Source: Caballeronia sp. NK8 (lineage in GTDB: Bacteria; Pseudomonadota; Gammaproteobacteria; Burkholderiales; Burkholderiaceae). From it: 64,000 nucleotides of DNA. The stretch spans positions 1,116,001-1,180,000 of the forward strand of contig NZ_AP024323.1 in assembly GCF_018408855.1 (NCBI RefSeq). The letters run 5' to 3'. How positions within the stretch are numbered: the first letter of the stretch is position 1; each line of letters begins with the position of its first letter. The translations under genes and the position numbers were made by a program. Of this stretch, positions 27,369 through 36,889 are shown piece after piece. The notes under the pieces were generated by a model, which saw nothing but the letters and a program-made list of their open reading frames with translations, did no database searches and had not been told where the DNA came from.

Positions 27369-27910
27369 TCGATACGCGTCGGCACGTGTGGTCAGAGTGT
27401 CGAGTGACTCCACTCGTGTCGCGAGAAAGACCCTACGCATGTCGCCTTTTCGCCTTGCGGGGCGCACAGCCCCGCACAACAAGGGCATGCCGGAACCTAC
27501 GCATGTCGCGTTTTTGGTTTCCTGCACCCTGCTGCTGTCGCATTTTTCCAAAAGGGGAAACGTTGACCGTGTTGCGACCTCCGATCGGAATGTCGATGTC
27601 TTGTGGTACCTAAAGTCGTAAATATCTTTATTCGTCTTCGCGTCAAGGGTAAACGCGGGTACGATGAACTTTGAGATCGCAGTTCCAAATCCGGATCGAC
27701 TCCGTTACGAGAGCAAATCGATCCCAATAATATTTGCCTCCGAGCCCGACCTTCGCAGCAGCCACGCGCCTAACCTGGTTTTCCAAGGATTCACCGCATT
27801 TGTCCTCGCCGGAAATATACATTCGAATTTTCCCGGCACAAACCGGTGGCGGGCCATTGTTCGATCGATACTCGACACCCGCGCAAAATCAGTTCGAATA
27901 AAAGAGTCCA
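27369..27910. other. Non-coding stretch with short repeats
   Basis: No convincing gene. It holds a 14-bp direct repeat CCTACGCATGTCGC at 27432-27445 and 27496-27509, with a 7-bp hairpin (TGCGGGG/CCCCGCA, 27456-27476) between the copies. A frame open from 27664 merely runs into the following esterase gene in another phase and has no recognisable product. The last 60 bases before 27911 are AT-rich and probably hold the esterase promoter. Confidence 0.5.
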
Positions 27911-28978
27911 ATGAAAAATATCAACGCAACAGCCGTAATGCACAATTCGGGTCACCCCTCTTTCGACAGTTCATCGTCTCCCTTAATAGGCTTGTTTGTT
28001 TCTCGCGTCGGCAACGACCTGGTCGAAGCTGCGGATTTCGATTCGTGCTCACCGGAAGCGCAAAACAAAGCCACTCGCGCGCTTCAACCCGGCCCGCAAT
28101 GGCTCTCGGGTCGGTTTTCCCACCCGACGGGAGTACACGACTTCAAGATCTACGTTCCAGCGAATTACCGCGGCGCACCCACCTCCCTGATCGTCATGCT
28201 TCATGGCGCCGGGCAGGACGCCGACGACTTTGCACTCGGTACCGGAATGAATCTGGCCGCAGAAAGTGGCGGTTGTATCGTCGTGTATCCCGAGCAGGGA
28301 ACGAGTGCCAACATGTTCCGGTGCTGGAACTGGTTTCGTCCGGCAGATCAGGTCCGCGATTCAGGCGAAGCTTCGATCATCGCGGGAATTACGCGCGAGG
28401 TGATGGCATCCTATGAGATTGACCCAACCCGCGTTTTTATTGCCGGAATGTCGGCGGGCGCGGCGATGGCAGTGAACCTTGCGGTAACTCATCCCGACCT
28501 TTACTCGGCCGCCGGGATTCATTCGGGCTTGGCCTTCGGTGTCGCCGACGAAGCATTTTCGGCCATGACTGCAATGAGGATGGGAAACGGCACGGCTCAA
28601 CTGAGCACCGCACGAGATGCGATTGGCGTTTGCCGCGCGGTGCCCCTCATCGTCTTTCACGGTGATCAGGACACCACGGTGCATCCGCTGAACGCAGAGG
28701 GACTGATGCAGATGCATCAGAGCCTGATGCTGGGCACGGATGAAGCATGCGCGTCGGTTACCACCGACCTCGGACAAGTGGAGCAAGGCTATCCCTATAC
28801 CCGCAATACGTATCGTCGTGGCAGCGGCGGGGAAGTCTTCGGCGAACAGTGGCTGATCCACGGGCTCGGTCACGCCTGGTCGGGTGGCGATCCCAACGCC
28901 ACTCACACGGACCCCCGAGGACCGCACGCTGCGCGAGAGATGATGCGATTCTTCGAGGCCGTCGCTAACGCGCGATAG
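27911..28978 (+). CDS. PHB-depolymerase-family esterase
   Basis: Alpha/beta hydrolase of 355 residues in the esterase_phb/LpqC family. The oxyanion region LIVMLHGAGQDADDFA, the nucleophile FIAGMSAGAAM (Ser), the acid VFHGDQDTTVHPLNA (Asp) and the histidine in HGLGHAWSGG form a full catalytic set. There is no signal peptide; the N-terminal 80 residues are poorly conserved, as in the phasin-linked intracellular members found in Burkholderiales. Substrates may be poly(3-hydroxybutyrate), its oligomers or feruloyl/acetyl esters. A phasin gene follows 264 bases downstream, which favours a link to PHB granules. Confidence 0.87.
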   Translation: MKNINATAVMHNSGHPSFDSSSSPLIGLFVSRVGNDLVEAADFDSCSPEAQNKATRALQPGPQWLSGRFSHPTGVHDFKIYVPANYRGAPTSLIVMLHGAGQDADDFALGTGMNLAAESGGCIVVYPEQGTSANMFRCWNWFRPADQVRDSGEASIIAGITREVMASYEIDPTRVFIAGMSAGAAMAVNLAVTHPDLYSAAGIHSGLAFGVADEAFSAMTAMRMGNGTAQLSTARDAIGVCRAVPLIVFHGDQDTTVHPLNAEGLMQMHQSLMLGTDEACASVTTDLGQVEQGYPYTRNTYRRGSGGEVFGEQWLIHGLGHAWSGGDPNATHTDPRGPHAAREMMRFFEAVANAR

Positions 28979-29242
28979 ATGGGCCTCGCATCGCTTCGAT
29001 CAACCAGGCGGCGTGCGGAAATATTAATTGGGGCGTTTATACCTTTTTTCATGTTATCCAGCCCACGAATAAAAAGGGGCGGCGTAAAAAATACGACCGG
29101 TGAATTTCACTTTGAAATAAATCAAATAAGCCTTGACGCTTGATTTTAATGCTGTAGGATGAATTTCACCGTGCAGTGCAGCAACACACTTTCCAGTTTT
29201 CCCGAAATTCCAATCCCGTCTAAAATTAAAACGGAGTAATCC

Positions 29243-29809
29243 ATGTTCTTTTTTCCCCCGCAGCAAATGGCAGCGTTTCAAAAAGCTAAATTCCAGGCTT
29301 GGATGAGCTTGACCGATAAGTATATGGACGGTTTTCAAAAGCTGACGCAGTTGAATGTGCAAACCATTAGAACGCTCATTTCCGAAAACGACGGTGTTAC
29401 CAGGCCAGTGCCTGAAAATGCGAGCGACGTGAGCGAATGGCAATCGAAGTTGCTTACGCAAGTTCCGGAAAAAGCAGCATCGTATAGTCGGCATTTTTTC
29501 GCAATTGTTTCGGCAACAGGCGAGCAGGTGGCGCGAGAGGCGCAAAGCCAGTTTGCATCATACGGCGGTCACATGAACGAGATTTTCAAGACTGCGGTCG
29601 ATAACGCATCCGAGGCGTCGGAAAAGGCTGCTGTGGCCTTGGAGACGAACTTGAAGCAAGCGACCACGGCCTCGGTCGAGGCGACAGCGAACGCGGCTGA
29701 TTCCCTGACGAAGGAAACCCAGTCGAACGTCTCGGCCGCGAGCAATGCAATGAAGACCGGCGCCGATACGGCCATGCAATCGATGAACAAGCCGAATCAA
29801 AAGCACTAA
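29243..29809 (+). CDS. Phasin (PHB granule-associated protein)
   Basis: Small amphipathic helical protein of 188 residues that coats polyhydroxybutyrate granules. It opens with the phasin_2 pattern (PPQQMAAFQKAKFQAWMSL), continues with long Ala-rich helices, and ends in an Ala/Thr/Ser-rich tail. ATG 29243 has ACGGAG upstream. A strong terminator follows at 29851-29889, so it is transcribed alone or with the upstream esterase. The opening differs a little from the housekeeping PhaP type, fitting an accessory paralogue. Confidence 0.9.
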   Translation: MFFFPPQQMAAFQKAKFQAWMSLTDKYMDGFQKLTQLNVQTIRTLISENDGVTRPVPENASDVSEWQSKLLTQVPEKAASYSRHFFAIVSATGEQVAREAQSQFASYGGHMNEIFKTAVDNASEASEKAAVALETNLKQATTASVEATANAADSLTKETQSNVSAASNAMKTGADTAMQSMNKPNQKH

Positions 29810-29850
29810 GCATCGGCAGTCCCGCTGCTTCAGGACTAGTCACTGCAACG

Positions 29851-29889
29851 ACAAGCAAAGACCCGCTTCCGAGCGGGTTTTTGCTTGTT
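29851..29889 (+). terminator. Rho-independent terminator after the phasin gene
   Basis: Inner stem ACCCGCT/AGCGGGT with loop TCCG (29861-29878), extended by an outer CAAGCAAA/TTTGCTTG pairing, with a run of five T directly after the inner stem. Located 42 bases past the phasin stop. Confidence 0.85.
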
Positions 29890-30525
29890 GAACTCCGACA
29901 GCAACACCAGCTCGCCCCGTCGCGACCTCGCCTGGCTGTCCGCCGTTCCAGGTTCTTGAATCATCCATCAACTCCAGCTTGTTCCAGTGCAACGCTGGCC
30001 ATGCGTCGTGGGCAATGAATTCTTTCGATTCTCACGCCTGGAGCGGATACCCCCTATTTGCATTCGTACAAGTGACGTAACTTGCAAATAAAGGTTCGCG
30101 CCGTCGTCTGACCCGCCTGGGAATAGCCCTTGCGCTATACACCACAACCCCAATTTCCGAAATCACACTTTGCGGTTTCCTAACTGGTCGCGCGAACGCC
30201 GCAGCAAAGCGCGGTGTGGTTTATTTCTGGACCGCAGCGCTTACGCCCGCCAAACCCAGAAATCGCAAGGTAAATCGATAACTGACCTCCGGTGCTCACA
30301 TCTCATCGCGAGATGAAGTCACCTCTTCCGCACGACCCTGTCAGCAACCTGAAGTAACCACGCCAAGGCGATGTCAGCTTTGAGAACTGAGCGCCTTCAT
30401 GAGAAGGCGTTCCGCGTCAATTCTGGCGCGGGACCGCTCGGCGAAAGATCGTCACTCGCGAGAAACGTGCACCAAATGCGCAACGTCGCGCGTATGGCGA
30501 AAGCTCTTCTCCAAAGGAAAAAGTC
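29890..30525. other. Gap of about 640 bases without a gene
   Basis: I see no credible coding sequence here on either strand. A frame opening at 30371 overlaps the catalase gene in another phase and shows no family features. The last 40 bases hold the catalase ribosome site (AAAGGA). The rest may be decayed island DNA or a long leader. Confidence 0.4.
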
Positions 30526-31401
30526 ATGTTCATGCATAACAAGCGCCTTCAATATACGGTGCGTGTCGCGGCGCCCAATCCCGGTCTTGCAAACCTGCTG
30601 CTGGAACAGTTCGGAGGACCGCAAGGCGAACTCGGCGCTGCGTGCCGCTACTTTACGCAGGCAGTGGGTGAGGACGATCCCGGCCGTAAGGATCTCCTGT
30701 TCGACATTGCAACCGAGGAATTGAGCCACCTGGAAATCATCGGTTCGATTATCGCGATGCTGAACAAGGGTGCAAAAGGCCAGTTGGCCGAAGCGGTCGA
30801 GAGCGAGGCCGAACTTTATCGCTCGATGACAGGCGGCGGCAACGATTCGCACACCACGTCCCTGCTTTATGGTGGAGGACCCGCGCTGATCAACTCGGCC
30901 GGCACGCCGTGGACGGCTGCGTACGTCGATACGATCGGCGAACCGACCGCCGACCTGCGTTCCAACATAGCGGCCGAAGCACGCGCCAAGATTGTTTATG
31001 AGCGGCTCATCAACGTAACCGACGATCCGGGCATTCGCGAAACGCTGGGCTTTCTAATGACGCGAGAGATCGCGCATCAAAAGTCGTTCGAAAAAGCCCT
31101 TCATTCGATACAGCCGAACTTTCCGCAAGGCAAACTTCCCGGCTTCCCGGAATTCACCGGCGTCTACTACAAGATGTCGCAAGGGGAAGATTCCGCAACA
31201 CGTGGCCCGTGGAATGAGGGACCGGAGTGGACGTTCGTCGACGATCCCCGACCCGCTGTCGATGGCGGCGATGGATTGGCGACCGTAACGGTTACTCCGG
31301 CGGACGTGGAGACACTGCAAGCGATGGCGGCACGCACGGCTTCCGACGCTGGCAGCGACCCGGTCACGGGTGCTGAACTCGGGGCGGGTCAAGCTGCCTG
31401 A
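30526..31401 (+). CDS. Manganese catalase
   Basis: Non-haem dimanganese catalase of 291 residues that breaks hydrogen peroxide into water and oxygen. The ferritin-like four-helix core is visible: GGPQGELGAACRYF (metal Glu), DIATEELSHLEIIG (Glu and His), NIAAEARAKIVYERL (Glu) and TREIAHQKSFEKAL (Glu and His). The characteristic C-terminal strap contains ATRGPWNEGPEW. Start at 30526 with AGGA seven bases upstream. Such genes in Burkholderiaceae often accompany stress-response islands; here the island also carries trehalose synthesis. Confidence 0.95.
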   Translation: MFMHNKRLQYTVRVAAPNPGLANLLLEQFGGPQGELGAACRYFTQAVGEDDPGRKDLLFDIATEELSHLEIIGSIIAMLNKGAKGQLAEAVESEAELYRSMTGGGNDSHTTSLLYGGGPALINSAGTPWTAAYVDTIGEPTADLRSNIAAEARAKIVYERLINVTDDPGIRETLGFLMTREIAHQKSFEKALHSIQPNFPQGKLPGFPEFTGVYYKMSQGEDSATRGPWNEGPEWTFVDDPRPAVDGGDGLATVTVTPADVETLQAMAARTASDAGSDPVTGAELGAGQAA

Positions 31402-31793
31402 CTCGTGGCGTTGCGCATAAAAATCTGGAAAAGCGGCCTGCAAGGGCCGCGTCGAGTTGGCCGTCATACACAGGCTGCATTCCATCCTTGCCGAACCGTC
31501 CGACGACTACTTAGTGGCGATCGGATGGCGATGACACAGGACGCTCAGAGCCTTCTTTGCCACGAGTCATGCCGCAGTTCAAAATGAGATATCACTGCTC
31601 GGCGCGAGCGCATCCCGAAGATGCTTTCCCGCATTACCTCGCCCACCTCGAACATCAGCACCCCTCGCCGCCAACATGCACGTCCGACGGATCCGCAACC
31701 GTTCGCTCTACGCTTGCGGCGCTCCGCTGGTGCCAATGAAAGACGAACGAGCAACGAGTAGTGGCGTGCTTCGGCTTCGTCATCGACCTTGAT
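31402..31793. other. Intergenic stretch after the Mn-catalase gene
   Basis: No credible gene. A GCGGCC/GGCCGC stem (31433-31450) lies 31 bases past the catalase stop but has no T-tract, so its role as a terminator is doubtful. Short frames here show no family features. Confidence 0.4.
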
Positions 31794-32042
31794 TCAGGTG
31801 CCAATTTCCGAACCATCCCTCTTCCCATCGATGACGTCCTCGGCCAGCCGCGTGAGCCGGGTGAGAGCTTCCGCTTCCGAGAATACGGCGGTTCGCCAGG
31901 CAGGCGTGAACTGTCTGTCGTCGTCAGCGTCACCCACCTCATGCGTAATAACAAACGTTCCCGAGTAAGCGCCGCGAGCGTCAGGACCGATCACGTCGAC
32001 GCTGATGTTGCAATCCTTGTAGGTCGAGTTCTGAACTGTCAT
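31794..32042 (-). CDS. Small hypothetical protein
   Basis: Protein of 82 residues, no signal peptide, no membrane segment, acidic overall. The sequence alternates strands (SVDVIGPDARGAYSGTFVIT) and then a helix (SEAEALTRLTRLAEDVIDG), suggesting a compact alpha/beta domain. GGAGGGAGGG lies just ahead of the ATG, which strongly supports translation. I do not recognise the family. It lies between Mn-catalase and otsA in the stress-related part of the island. Confidence 0.65.
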   Translation of the reverse strand: MTVQNSTYKDCNISVDVIGPDARGAYSGTFVITHEVGDADDDRQFTPAWRTAVFSEAEALTRLTRLAEDVIDGKRDGSEIGT

Positions 32043-32300
32043 TAGCCCTCCCTCCAGTGAGCGTCCGCGGCAATTCAGGGTGACGACGGCGCTGCCGGCG
32101 CGGCAGCGAATTCATCCGAATCCTCGACGCCATCTCTTGCCTCGCTGATGTTGAACCGACCCGCGCACGCGCCCGTCATGATGCCGTTACACGCTTCGAA
32201 TATTCAACGGTCGAGTCCTGATGATGCGCTTTTCCGGCACAAGACTCAGCGCGATTTTATTGATACTCGAAAAGACCCGGCGCCCCGCGGATAGATTCGT

Positions 32301-33704
32301 TCAATTCTTCCCCGAAGCCATCTCTGTCTCGGCGAGCGCCTTCAAGAACGACTCGGACCACCAGCGAACATCCTCTTTGCGGACCCGGTCGGCGAGTGCG
32401 GCATGTCGATTGATGCGCTCATCGAGCGGCATGACCAATGCACGCTGGATGGCGTCTGCTGTGCCTTGTGTGTCATAGGGGTTGACGAGCAGCGCTTCCG
32501 TCAGTTGCTCGGCCGCGCCGGCGAAACGCGAAAGCACCAGCATGCCCGGGTCAGCCGGATCCTGAGCAGCGATAAACTCCTTCGCCACCAGGTTCATGCC
32601 GTCGCGCAACGGCGTCACCAGCGCCACACGACTCGCGCGATAGAGTCCCGGTAGGCGTTTGCGGGCTACATTGCGATGAATGTACCTGACCGGCATCCAG
32701 TCCAGTTCTCCAAAGTCACCGTTGATTGCGCCGCACAGGCTGTCCATTTCACGGCGAAGATCATCGTACGCCCCGACATCCTCTCGGCTCGGCGACGCGA
32801 TCTGAATCAGCGTAGCGCTGTCACGATTTTCCGGGTAGCGCTCCAGCAATTGCCGGAAAGCGTGAATCCTTTGCGGTAATCCTTTCGAATAATCGAGTCG
32901 GTCGACGCCGAGAAGCAAGCGCCGCCGTGAGTATTCGTCACGCATGCGCGCAAACATCTCGCGCCCTTCCTTGGCCCTGGCAAGGCGTGCAAATTCCTCG
33001 ACGTCTATGCCGATCGGAAAGGCGCCTACTTGTAGCGTGCGATCGAACGCACGGAGGTGATTCGGACCCACGCGGACCGCCCGAGCCTCCGATTCGACAT
33101 AGTGCGAAAAGTGCGTGACATCGGAATGCGCCTGGAAGCCGACGAGATCGTATGCGAAGAGCGACCGCATAAGCCACTCGTGCTCGGGAATAGCCGCCAT
33201 GATCAGTGGGGGCGGCATCGGAATGTGCAGGAAAAAGCCGATGCGGTTGCTGCAGCCGGCCGCACGCAATTCCGCGGCTAGCGGGATCAGATGATAGTCG
33301 TGCACCCACAGGATGTCATCTGGCTTCAACATCGTGAGCAACTTGCGCGCGAACAACCGGTTTACTTGTCGGTAACCCTCTGCGAAGCGTGTGTCGAATT
33401 TCGCGAGATCCAGGCGATAGTGGCACACCGGCCACAGCACGCCGTTGGAGTATCCCGCGTAATAGGTGTCGTGCTCGTCGCGGGTCAGATCGAGCGTCGC
33501 CAGTGTCACATTCCCGCTTGTATGAACGTCAAGTCCATGCTGATCGGCAGCCCTCCCCTCCGTGTCGTCGCTTAGCTTTCCGCTCCAGCCGAACCATACT
33601 CCGCCGGTTTGTTCAAGGCTTTCCCGCAGGGCAACGGCGAGGCCTCCTGCCGCGGATTTGCGAGGATCGGAAGTGCGGTTTGACACGACCACCAGACGGC
33701 TCAT
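32301..33704 (-). CDS. otsA: Alpha,alpha-trehalose-phosphate synthase (UDP-forming)
   Basis: GT20 glycosyltransferase of 467 residues that joins UDP-glucose and glucose-6-phosphate to trehalose-6-phosphate. Conserved elements are LVVVSNRTSDP, VWFGWSGK, DILWVHDYHLIPLA, GVDRLDYSKGLPQR and LRDGMNLVAKEF, and the length equals the usual OtsA. ATG 33704 is chosen because it leads directly into SRLVVVSNR; an in-frame start ten codons earlier is possible. No trehalose-phosphatase (otsB) gene is adjacent, so dephosphorylation must use a gene elsewhere. It probably serves osmotic or desiccation protection. Confidence 0.94.
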   Translation of the reverse strand: MSRLVVVSNRTSDPRKSAAGGLAVALRESLEQTGGVWFGWSGKLSDDTEGRAADQHGLDVHTSGNVTLATLDLTRDEHDTYYAGYSNGVLWPVCHYRLDLAKFDTRFAEGYRQVNRLFARKLLTMLKPDDILWVHDYHLIPLAAELRAAGCSNRIGFFLHIPMPPPLIMAAIPEHEWLMRSLFAYDLVGFQAHSDVTHFSHYVESEARAVRVGPNHLRAFDRTLQVGAFPIGIDVEEFARLARAKEGREMFARMRDEYSRRRLLLGVDRLDYSKGLPQRIHAFRQLLERYPENRDSATLIQIASPSREDVGAYDDLRREMDSLCGAINGDFGELDWMPVRYIHRNVARKRLPGLYRASRVALVTPLRDGMNLVAKEFIAAQDPADPGMLVLSRFAGAAEQLTEALLVNPYDTQGTADAIQRALVMPLDERINRHAALADRVRKEDVRWWSESFLKALAETEMASGKN

Positions 33705-34312
33705 ATCAGGCTCGGAGTTGGCAATTAAATCCACACTGGCACGGTAACATGATGCGTCGCGCTTTCAGCCTATGACGCGTACCTAATGCACTTTAATTTC
33801 CCGCCCCGTCTCTTCAGGCGCGCAGGGCGTCGGGCGTGCACATGTCGGGGGAACGCGACGCCCCGTTTTCGATCGACGAGTTCCGCACGCTGAACGCTGC
33901 CTGGGCAACGCGATCGCCGATGCTGTCACCGATTTCAGTAATCAGCGCGATTTCAAGACAGCTGGGCTTGAGGAAGAGGTCTTTCGCGCATGAGCTTCGC
34001 AGCTTCCTGCAGCGGCAAACCTCGCGTTTGCCGCTGCAAAAAGCTGGAATTTACCCTTGTTTGGCGCTACCTGGGCGCGGTGTTGGAACGGAGCCTGACG
34101 GGCCTGGAGAAGCTCATTGAGCGTCAATCGGAGACGCCCGTAACTCTTATTGATGTGAAGGATCGTGACGGTGGTTTTGTCGCCAGGCAACGCAGAAACA
34201 CGTCGATGAAGAAATAGCCAATGTGCCGTCGGACATCACAGACTGAACGTCTTTAGCGCCTCATGACCGAACAGAACCGGACGTCAGCATTCACGAATCC
34301 CGACGCACGGGA
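33705..34312. other. Gap of about 610 bases without a confident gene
   Basis: Short frames exist on both strands between 33836 and 34217 but overlap one another and show no recognisable domain. One starting at 33990 on the plus strand could encode 75 residues, but has no convincing ribosome site. This is most likely decayed island DNA together with the otsA promoter near 33705-33760. Confidence 0.4.
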
Positions 34313-34570
34313 TCAGTCAGTTGGGCCGAGCAACACGTCGATCGCGGCTTGTCCGGCGATCTCCGCAACCAGATAGGCCCATCGTTCAGTGAAAGGGCCG
34401 TTTCGCACCGCTATGCGACTTCCACGTGCGCCGAGGACTTCCAAGTTGGTTCCACCTTTGATCTGAAAAGTCACGTCGAATAAATCGTCAGCAACCCAAA
34501 TCAATTCGACATGAATCTCGAAACCCCGGTACGCAATCACTCGTTGCATGAAAAACGTGACCTCGAACAT
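34313..34570 (-). CDS. Small hypothetical protein
   Basis: Protein of 85 residues with a strand-rich pattern (VIAYRGFEIHVELIWVADDLFDVTFQI) and a C-terminal helix (WAYLVAEIAGQAAIDVLLG). No signal peptide. Two starts are possible, ATG 34570 (GGGA about six bases upstream) and ATG 34549. It looks like a real, compact domain, but I cannot name the family. Confidence 0.55.
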   Translation of the reverse strand: MFEVTFFMQRVIAYRGFEIHVELIWVADDLFDVTFQIKGGTNLEVLGARGSRIAVRNGPFTERWAYLVAEIAGQAAIDVLLGPTD

Positions 34571-34819
34571 GATTTTCCCGGATCATATGTTAGCACCTTG
34601 CCCCATCATGAAGTAAATAGGGCCAACGATCCGAACAACCGATCAGTTGATTCGGACCGCGCGCCGTATCGCGGCTGCGATGCCTTGCCTGCCATGGCCG
34701 AGAACCGATCCGGCATCACCTTCGCCACATGCCGGTCGACCGCTTCTAGAAGCCCTTCACTTCGTCCGGTCCGTGCCGGCAGGTCAGTGCCCGCGGCGTT
34801 TCCGGCTGATCGATCGAGA

Positions 34820-35392
34820 TTACCTCCATGATTCGAAGTCCCCCCGGGTCCCTTCCAGACTGATCTGCGGCGCCAGCAGGCATGGAGAGCCGCATGGTGT
34901 GCCGTTTCCGGACGGCATCGAGCCCGGAACCTGCTCACGGCTCAGCACCCCTCTGATGACGCGACCGTCGCGCTCGACGACGATCTGGACATCGAGTATC
35001 GCGCCCGCCTGCGGCGCTCCCGGAAACTCGATGTGCATCGAGCCCGTGCAGTCACTATTCACCTGATACGTGCCGGTCTGTCCTTGCGCGAAACCGGCGG
35101 AATTAACCGCGCCCGGTCGCGCCATGCCGGTGTTCATCAGGAAGTCCTTGCGCGTGAACGAACCTCTGCCATCGAACGTCTGTACGGCTACGCCGTCGAT
35201 CAACTGAGGACTCGCGTACGGATAGATCGTTCCGCCGACAATGATGCCTACCAGCGAACCGTGCGCGGCGAAGGCGTAAGTCCCTCTCAGGGTAGCGTTT
35301 GAGCACTGGTGATCATCGGCGCGCGCGACGCCGCCAGAGAGCAGCAATGCGCCGGCCAAGGCCGCGTAAGCACTCCAGAATCGGTGTTTCAT
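34820..35392 (-). CDS. Secreted hypothetical protein
   Basis: Protein of 190 residues with a clear signal peptide (MKHRFWSAYAALAGALLLSG then ARA-D). The mature part opens CSNATLRGTYAFAAHGSLVG, a pattern common in uncharacterised periplasmic proteins of Burkholderiaceae, and contains four further cysteines that may form disulfides. AAGGGGA precedes the ATG. Divergent from the MFS transporter gene; function unknown. Confidence 0.8.
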   Translation of the reverse strand: MKHRFWSAYAALAGALLLSGGVARADDHQCSNATLRGTYAFAAHGSLVGIIVGGTIYPYASPQLIDGVAVQTFDGRGSFTRKDFLMNTGMARPGAVNSAGFAQGQTGTYQVNSDCTGSMHIEFPGAPQAGAILDVQIVVERDGRVIRGVLSREQVPGSMPSGNGTPCGSPCLLAPQISLEGTRGDFESWR

Positions 35393-35563
35393 TTCAGTCC
35401 CCTTTTGTCATCGACACTGATCCATACTGCGGCGGCGACGGGCGACCAACAATCGAGACGCGATGAAGAAATCATGAATGACGGACGCTTTTCAGGCGTC
35501 GGAGAGAAGAAAACTGCCCTACTCTTAATCGAAACCGATCGCCGGCATCAATGGAGGCGCCTC

Positions 35564-36889
35564 GTGTCGAGAAAACCAAATAACCATTCACCAACCATGA
35601 TGGCCATGACTGCCCGCCAGCGCTGGACCATCCTGGTGGCCAGTACAGGTGGCGCACTCGAAGTCTTCGATTTCGTGATCTATGGCTTCTTCGCCCGCAA
35701 CATTGGAGCCGCATTTTTTTCTCGGCACGCGGGCACATCCGGCGAGATGCTGTCCTTCATGGTGCTCGCTATCGGCTATCTCTCGAGACCTGTCGGCGGC
35801 ATCGTGTTTGGCCGCCTGGGCGATCTGTATGGCCGGCGCATTGCTTTTCTGTCGTCCGCGATGATCGCGTCCGTTGCGACCTTCCTCATTGGAGTGCTTC
35901 CTACATATTCCGACTGGGGCATCGCCGCGCCCGTGCTTCTCGTGCTGCTGCGACTGATTCAGGGGTTGTGTCTCGGCGGAGAACTCCCGGGTGCCGTCGT
36001 CTATGCGGTGGAAACCGCCCGCGCACGGCCAGGGTTTCTATGCGGCATCGTGTTCGTCGCCGTCAATCTCGCCCTGCTCCTCGCGACCTGCGTCAATCTC
36101 GTCGTGCAAAGGTCGCTTACTCCCCTTCAGATGGACGATTACGGCTGGCGGCTCGGCTTTCTCATCGGCGGCATGATCGGCCTATTGAGCTTCGCGATAC
36201 GCAGGCGTCTCGCCGAAACCGACGAGTACGCGCGCGCCGTCAGCGCACGCCATCGTGAGCCCTTCAATACGCTCTGCCGTCGACATTTCACGCGTCTGGT
36301 GACCGGTACGGGCGCGTGCCTTCTGGTAGGCGCGTCGAGCGGCATTTTGCTCGGCTATCTGCCGACCTATCTGCGTGGACTCCGCTATGAGCAGGCCCAG
36401 ATCATCGACGCGCAAATCAGTTATCTCATCTCCGTCGCGGCGTGCATCCTCGTTACATCGCATCTCGGCGACCGCGTGTCCCGCCGCCAAGTGTTCAGAC
36501 TCGGGACGATTCTGTCCGCACTCTTCGCGCCTGTCTTTTTCATCGCGGTGACGAATCGTTCGTGCAACCTGTCCGCGCTCTATGTAATGGCCGGGGTCAT
36601 CGCGTCGCTGGCGAACGGCACGTACGCTTGCGCGATCGCCGAGTCGTTTCCGCTCGACCTCCGGTTCAGCGGTGTCGCCACCACGATGAATCTCGGGCTC
36701 ACCCTGGCGCTCGGGTTGACACCCCTCGCGGCGCATCTTCTGGATGCGCGACTGCGCGCTTCGCCCGCGCTCGTCATGGTGGCGTGCGCGCTGCTGTCGT
36801 TCGCCGCATCGTTCGGGATGGCGCGCAACGCGCGGTCGGCCGACGCAACGAATGTGAACATACGATCGCCCCTGAGAGAGCGCCCATGA
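35564..36889 (+). CDS. MFS transporter, metabolite:H+ symporter (ProP/ShiA-like) type
   Basis: Twelve-helix inner-membrane transporter of 441 residues. The typical opening ALEVFDFVIYGFFA, the loop FGRLGDLYGRRIAF and the helix LLRLIQGLCLGGELPG place it with sugar/acid symporters such as ShiA, ProP and KgtP. The start is GTG 35564, since GGAGG lies six bases upstream; an ATG at 35597 or 35474 is less well supported. The stop overlaps the start of a CadC-like regulator gene by ATGA, so transport and regulation are coupled. Likely substrate: a small organic acid or osmolyte. Confidence 0.88.
   Translation: MSRKPNNHSPTMMAMTARQRWTILVASTGGALEVFDFVIYGFFARNIGAAFFSRHAGTSGEMLSFMVLAIGYLSRPVGGIVFGRLGDLYGRRIAFLSSAMIASVATFLIGVLPTYSDWGIAAPVLLVLLRLIQGLCLGGELPGAVVYAVETARARPGFLCGIVFVAVNLALLLATCVNLVVQRSLTPLQMDDYGWRLGFLIGGMIGLLSFAIRRRLAETDEYARAVSARHREPFNTLCRRHFTRLVTGTGACLLVGASSGILLGYLPTYLRGLRYEQAQIIDAQISYLISVAACILVTSHLGDRVSRRQVFRLGTILSALFAPVFFIAVTNRSCNLSALYVMAGVIASLANGTYACAIAESFPLDLRFSGVATTMNLGLTLALGLTPLAAHLLDARLRASPALVMVACALLSFAASFGMARNARSADATNVNIRSPLRERP

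Noticed and set aside
27664..28416. 250-codon plus-strand frame overlapping the start of the PHB-type esterase
   Set aside because: No family features, and two thirds of it lies in a wrong phase over the esterase gene.
33942..34217. Possible small genes on either strand after otsA
   Set aside because: Overlapping frames without a good ribosome site or recognisable domain.
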